A stretch of DNA of 64,000 bases, taken from assembly GCF_001705515.1 (NCBI RefSeq), contig NZ_MDJS01000002.1:906907-970906 (forward strand). The letters run 5' to 3'. The DNA comes from Mucilaginibacter sp. PPCGB 2223 (GTDB lineage: Bacteria; Bacteroidota; Bacteroidia; Sphingobacteriales; Sphingobacteriaceae). How positions within the stretch are numbered: position 1 is the first letter of the stretch; every line of letters starts with the position of its first letter. Shown here piece after piece: positions 61,237 through 64,000 of this stretch. Both the position numbers and the translations under genes were made by a program. The notes under the pieces were generated by a model. The model was not told the DNA's origin, made no database searches, and saw only the letters and a program-made list of their open reading frames with translations.

Positions 61237-61659
61237 ATGTCTGACTATGTTGTTTATTTTTCCGTTCTGGCCTTGCTGGGCATTTTGTATGCCCAGGCTT
61301 ATAAAAGGTACGTTTTTACACCTAAGATACAACGGCTGGATCGGGTCCGCCAGTTCAGATATGCGCGCAACCTCAATACCGAGCTGATCAACCTGCTTTG
61401 GCAGGATGCCGCAAGGCTGGAGTATGCTGGCCTGGCATTTAACGGCGCTACCTTCGACGATACGCTGGATGCACTGCAAAACCTGCGCGATAACCTGTAT
61501 ACAACCCAAAACTTTAAACAACTGGCAGGTAAACAAAAGGCTGGCCGCGCACATGTTGAGGCACTACAGCAAAACATCAGCAAACAGATACAAATGCAGC
61601 AACAGATCAGGGCCGATTACCACAAACTGCTTGACCGGTTTAACCGCATGGCAGCATAG
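61237..61659 (+). CDS. Membrane-anchored coiled-coil protein, paralog 1
   Basis: 140 residues. One N-terminal membrane segment (VVYFSVLALLGILYAQAY), then a helical/coiled-coil body. RQFRYARNLNTELINLLWQDAARL aligns with HQFRRARNLNAELINLLSSHAERL of the gene at 61966. The family is unknown; a cytoplasmic or periplasmic coiled-coil scaffold fits. It has its own terminator. Confidence 0.72.
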   Translation: MSDYVVYFSVLALLGILYAQAYKRYVFTPKIQRLDRVRQFRYARNLNTELINLLWQDAARLEYAGLAFNGATFDDTLDALQNLRDNLYTTQNFKQLAGKQKAGRAHVEALQQNISKQIQMQQQIRADYHKLLDRFNRMAA

Positions 61660-61697
61660 CGGCTGGTTCATAAGGCATTAGCTATTGATTAAAATAC

Positions 61698-61726
61698 CGC
61701 CCGGGTGCTTTGCCCCGGGCGTTTTT
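61698..61726 (+). terminator. Rho-independent terminator
   Basis: The 8-bp stem CGCCCGGG / CCCGGGCG with an 8-nt loop, followed by TTTTT. It lies 39 nt after the stop of paralog 1. Confidence 0.85.
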
Positions 61727-61763
61727 GCTTTTTGTAGTTTCCCGTACCTCTTTGCCCTTAATA

Positions 61764-61830
61764 TCTGCGTTAGGGTTAGCAGTACCTGCCTGTCGGCAGG
61801 CAGGTACTGCCCTGAGGGCCATCATCGGCA
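61764..61830. repeat. Dispersed intergenic repeat, copy 3
   Basis: CTGCGTTAGGGTTAGCAG, then a perfect 14-bp hairpin GCAGTACCTGCCTG / CAGGCAGGTACTGC with a TCGG loop, then CCCTGAGGGCC. The opening and the central palindrome match copy 1 at 8186. It lies between the two paralogs. Confidence 0.7.
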
Positions 61831-61965
61831 TATTACATCCTGCTATATCAAAAACATCATTTTAACTTAAAAATAAAAATAATTCAAGTGTGTAAACTTT
61901 TTTTCATGAGTATACGTATACAGCAGCTATATCACACACTATGAGTAACCTAAACCTAAAAAATC

Positions 61966-62382
61966 ATGTTCACTACCGCACTTTATCTTGCCGTAATGAT
62001 GTTGCTCGGCATTGCCTGCGTCTACAATCATTTTGTAATTGCGCCTAAACAAAAAGCGCTGGATGCCGCGCACCAGTTCAGGCGGGCGCGCAACCTTAAC
62101 GCCGAACTTATTAACCTGCTAAGCAGCCATGCCGAACGCCTGCAAGACCGCCTTTTTGACGGCAACACCTACGATACTACCATCGGCACCCTGCAGGTAC
62201 TGCACAATAACGTTTACACAGCCGATACCTTTAACCAGCTTGTAGGCAGGCAAAAGGTAAAACGCCGCCATGTTAACGCCCTGCAGGCCAGCATAACCCA
62301 TCAGTTACAAAAACAACAACATATTAAAGCCAACCTTAACGGTATGGTGCTGCGCTACAAGCAGCCCAAAACCGCGGCTTGA
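61966..62382 (+). CDS. Membrane-anchored coiled-coil protein, paralog 2
   Basis: 138 residues. The N-terminal membrane segment (LYLAVMMLLGIACVYNHFV) and the coiled-coil body parallel paralog 1; shared features include ARNLNAELINLL, a TYDTTIGTLQVLHNNVYT region equivalent to TFDDTLDALQNLRDNLYT, and RQKVKRRHVNALQ. The two genes are ~300 nt apart with a repeat in the gap, so they are separate transcripts. Confidence 0.72.
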   Translation: MFTTALYLAVMMLLGIACVYNHFVIAPKQKALDAAHQFRRARNLNAELINLLSSHAERLQDRLFDGNTYDTTIGTLQVLHNNVYTADTFNQLVGRQKVKRRHVNALQASITHQLQKQQHIKANLNGMVLRYKQPKTAA

Positions 62383-62410
62383 AAACAACAATACCCTGCA
62401 TTTACCTATG

Positions 62411-62432
62411 GCCCCTTGCGGGGCTTTTTTTG
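62411..62432 (+). terminator. Rho-independent terminator
   Basis: GCCCC / GGGGC stem with a TTGC loop and seven T. It lies 29 nt after the stop of paralog 2 and 18 nt before the next start codon. Confidence 0.85.
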
Positions 62433-62449
62433 TTTTGTATATTTAATAT

Positions 62450-63259
62450 ATGCAAAAATTTATTGTACTGTTACTGGCGGTTTTGTTACTGCAGGCCTGC
62501 CACCGCGACCATACGCCTTACGGCGATAATAAAACGGCGGGCAGGTATTACCGCATCCGCGGGATGCAGATGTATTGCGAGGTTTACGGCCAGGGCAGGC
62601 CCCTGCTCATGATACACGGCAACGGCGGCAGCATCAGTACCTTTAGCCGCAACATTGGCTATTTTGCCCAAAACTACCGGGTTATTGTGGCCGACAGCCG
62701 GGCGCAGGGCCGCAGCGCCGACACGCGCGACTCGCTTACCTTTGAACAGATGGCCGACGACTGCGCCGACCTGCTGGATAGCGTGCATGCCCCACGGGCC
62801 TGTGTGCTGGGCTGGAGCGATGGTGGCATAACTGCCCTGCTGATGGCGATACGCCATCCCGCTAAGGTCGAAAAAATGGCCGTATCGGGCGCTAACCTGT
62901 GGCCGGGCAGCACTGCCCTGGTGCCTGCCGGGTGGCACGATCTGCAAAAGGAGTACGCCGTGGCAAAAAGCGGCGCAGCAAAAACTGCCGCCCAAAAGCA
63001 GCATGATAAACTGGTGCGCCTGGATGCCGAACAACCCCATATTGACTTAGGGCAGCTGCATAACATTAAATGCCCGGTACTGGTTATCTGCGGCGAGTAC
63101 GATATCATCCGCCGCGAGCATACGCAACTTATTTATAATAACCTGCTGTACGCTAATTTATGGGTAATACCGCGCGATGATCATTACACCATCAGTGAGC
63201 ATGTAAGCGCCTTTAACCAGCGGATTGATGAGTTTTTCGGCAAAAGATTTCACGAGTGA
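62450..63259 (+). CDS. Alpha/beta hydrolase lipoprotein
   Basis: 269 residues. Lipobox LLQAC (Cys17). The alpha/beta hydrolase fold is clear: oxyanion-hole HGNGG (56-60), nucleophile elbow GWSDGG (121-126; Ser123), GEYDIIRREH with the probable Asp, and the late DDHYTISEH with the probable His. It is an envelope-anchored esterase-type enzyme with an unknown substrate. The gene starts 18 nt after the terminator of the preceding gene, so a promoter must lie in or just before that terminator. Confidence 0.88.
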   Translation: MQKFIVLLLAVLLLQACHRDHTPYGDNKTAGRYYRIRGMQMYCEVYGQGRPLLMIHGNGGSISTFSRNIGYFAQNYRVIVADSRAQGRSADTRDSLTFEQMADDCADLLDSVHAPRACVLGWSDGGITALLMAIRHPAKVEKMAVSGANLWPGSTALVPAGWHDLQKEYAVAKSGAAKTAAQKQHDKLVRLDAEQPHIDLGQLHNIKCPVLVICGEYDIIRREHTQLIYNNLLYANLWVIPRDDHYTISEHVSAFNQRIDEFFGKRFHE

Positions 63260-63330
63260 CCATTTATCATTAATCATTTGACCATCGATCAGCTTAATGA
63301 TCAATGACACAATAATTCGAATGATGCCAT
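63257..63330. repeat. Word-repeat element between convergent genes
   Basis: GACCATTTATCATTAATC and later ATCAGCTTAATGATCAATGAC form an imperfect inverted repeat of the word-hairpin type. It lies between the hydrolase and thioredoxin stops and could act as a weak bidirectional terminator. Confidence 0.4.
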
Positions 63331-63626
63331 CAGCCGTGCTGCTCAATCACTTTTTTAAGTGCCGAAGCCTGCATTACGCCGCTTTTGCGCCATTTGGTTT
63401 GTCCGTTTTTAAACAGGATGAGCGTAGGCACACTTTGCACGTTATAGGCGCTGGCCGTAGCCGGGTTTTTATCGATATCAACTTTAAGGATGGTAATGCC
63501 ATCGCCGAGCATCTCTTTAACCTGTTTTAATATTGGCGGCATGGCCTGGCAGGGGCCGCACCACTCGGCGCTGAAATCAACCAGCACGGGCTTGCCCGAC
63601 TGGAGCAGATCGTTAAATGCAGACAT
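63330..63626 (-). CDS. Thioredoxin
   Basis: 98 residues. The active site WCGPC (Cys23, Cys26) is in FSAEWCGPCQAMPPILKQ, and the cis-proline is in VPTLILFKNGQ. It is a small cytoplasmic thiol-disulfide reductase, one of several expected in such a genome. No reductase gene is adjacent. It is convergent with the hydrolase gene. Confidence 0.93.
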   Translation of the reverse strand: MSAFNDLLQSGKPVLVDFSAEWCGPCQAMPPILKQVKEMLGDGITILKVDIDKNPATASAYNVQSVPTLILFKNGQTKWRKSGVMQASALKKVIEQHG

Positions 63627-63769
63627 AACAATTGGGTTTTGTACAAATATAGCAACAAACCCCGCGTGTTAAGGTTTTGGTTTTTATGCATACCGAATTA
63701 ATTAAATATCAAAAAAAATTAAAATAATATATACCTTAGTATAAACCCCTCCTGATCACTGTTTGACTA

Positions 63770-64000
63770 ATGAAAAGTATCACCGGCATTGTTTTGTTGC
63801 TTATTTTAATCATCGCCGCCGGCAATGTAAGCCGGGCGCAGGGCCATCTGGCCGACACTGCCTCTAAACCCAGGATATTTGGTGGGAGCGGACAGTACAA
63901 CACCTGGACCTTAGGTTTAAACGTTGGTGCAACAAGCAACGAAGCTGTTATCGGTGGCGTTAATGGTTTCTCCGGCCTTAAAATTAATTTGGGTGGATTA
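63770..64000 (+). CDS. Outer-membrane protein, N-terminal part (partial)
   Basis: 77 residues to the window edge. A signal peptide (GIVLLLILIIAAGNVSRAQ) and the start of a beta-barrel-like mature part (YNTWTLGLNVGATSNEAVIGG). OmpA-family outer-membrane proteins of related genera begin in a similar way, which is a weak guide only. Truncated by the window. Confidence 0.75.
   Translation, partial: MKSITGIVLLLILIIAAGNVSRAQGHLADTASKPRIFGGSGQYNTWTLGLNVGATSNEAVIGGVNGFSGLKINLGGL

Overview
The window looks like chromosomal DNA of a Bacteroidota species of the Sphingobacteriaceae type; Mucilaginibacter or a close relative is my guess from gene content, not a measured identification. Signs are Bacteroidota-type promoter boxes (TTTG / TAnnTTTG), an OMP beta-barrel/CarboxypepD_reg receptor, GH20 and GH29 glycosidases, DUF1080 and PmoA-like sugar genes, many lipoproteins and many histidine kinases. 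No tRNA, rRNA or CRISPR array was seen.

Left chromosomal arm (1-24.5 kb). It starts inside a beta-hexosaminidase-like gene and continues with a lipoprotein, a DnaQ/GIY-YIG fusion nuclease, a hybrid histidine kinase, a diheme cytochrome c and an outer-membrane receptor. A sugar operon follows (DUF1080 hydrolase, Tat-exported Gfo/Idh/MocA oxidoreductase, DUF2281-like small protein, PmoA-like protein), then biotin carboxylase, two tandem paralogous outer-membrane proteins, a cupin, two esterases, a glyoxalase-like protein, a single-domain response regulator, two GAF-PAS-DHp proteins that lack an ATPase domain, and riboflavin synthase.

Prophage-like block (about 24.7-51.2 kb). A siphovirus-type late-gene cluster is read leftward: terminase, tail-assembly chaperone with a T10 -1 frameshift site, tail-completion-like proteins, two large tail proteins, tape measure, HTH protein, protease-scaffold, major capsid, tail-tube candidate, portal, connector, fibres, holin, M15 endolysin and a candidate u-spanin. 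No integrase, repressor, replication gene or small terminase was found, so it is a decayed prophage, a helper-dependent element or a GTA-like element. Three nearly identical promoters (TTTG-N20-TAnnTTTG plus a shared downstream block) precede the terminase, chaperone and HTH genes. Many of the spacers hold hairpins made of short repeated words, a different word in most. Opposite-strand cargo (acyltransferase, SGNH hydrolase lipoprotein, another lipoprotein) and two paralogous secreted proteins look like lysogenic-conversion or exclusion genes.

Right chromosomal arm (51.5-64 kb). A PAS histidine kinase, several envelope proteins of unknown function, an alpha-L-fucosidase with a discoidin domain, three tandem tail-collar (MdpB-like) proteins next to a GyrI-like protein, two paralogous membrane coiled-coil proteins, an alpha/beta hydrolase lipoprotein, a thioredoxin and the start of an outer-membrane protein.
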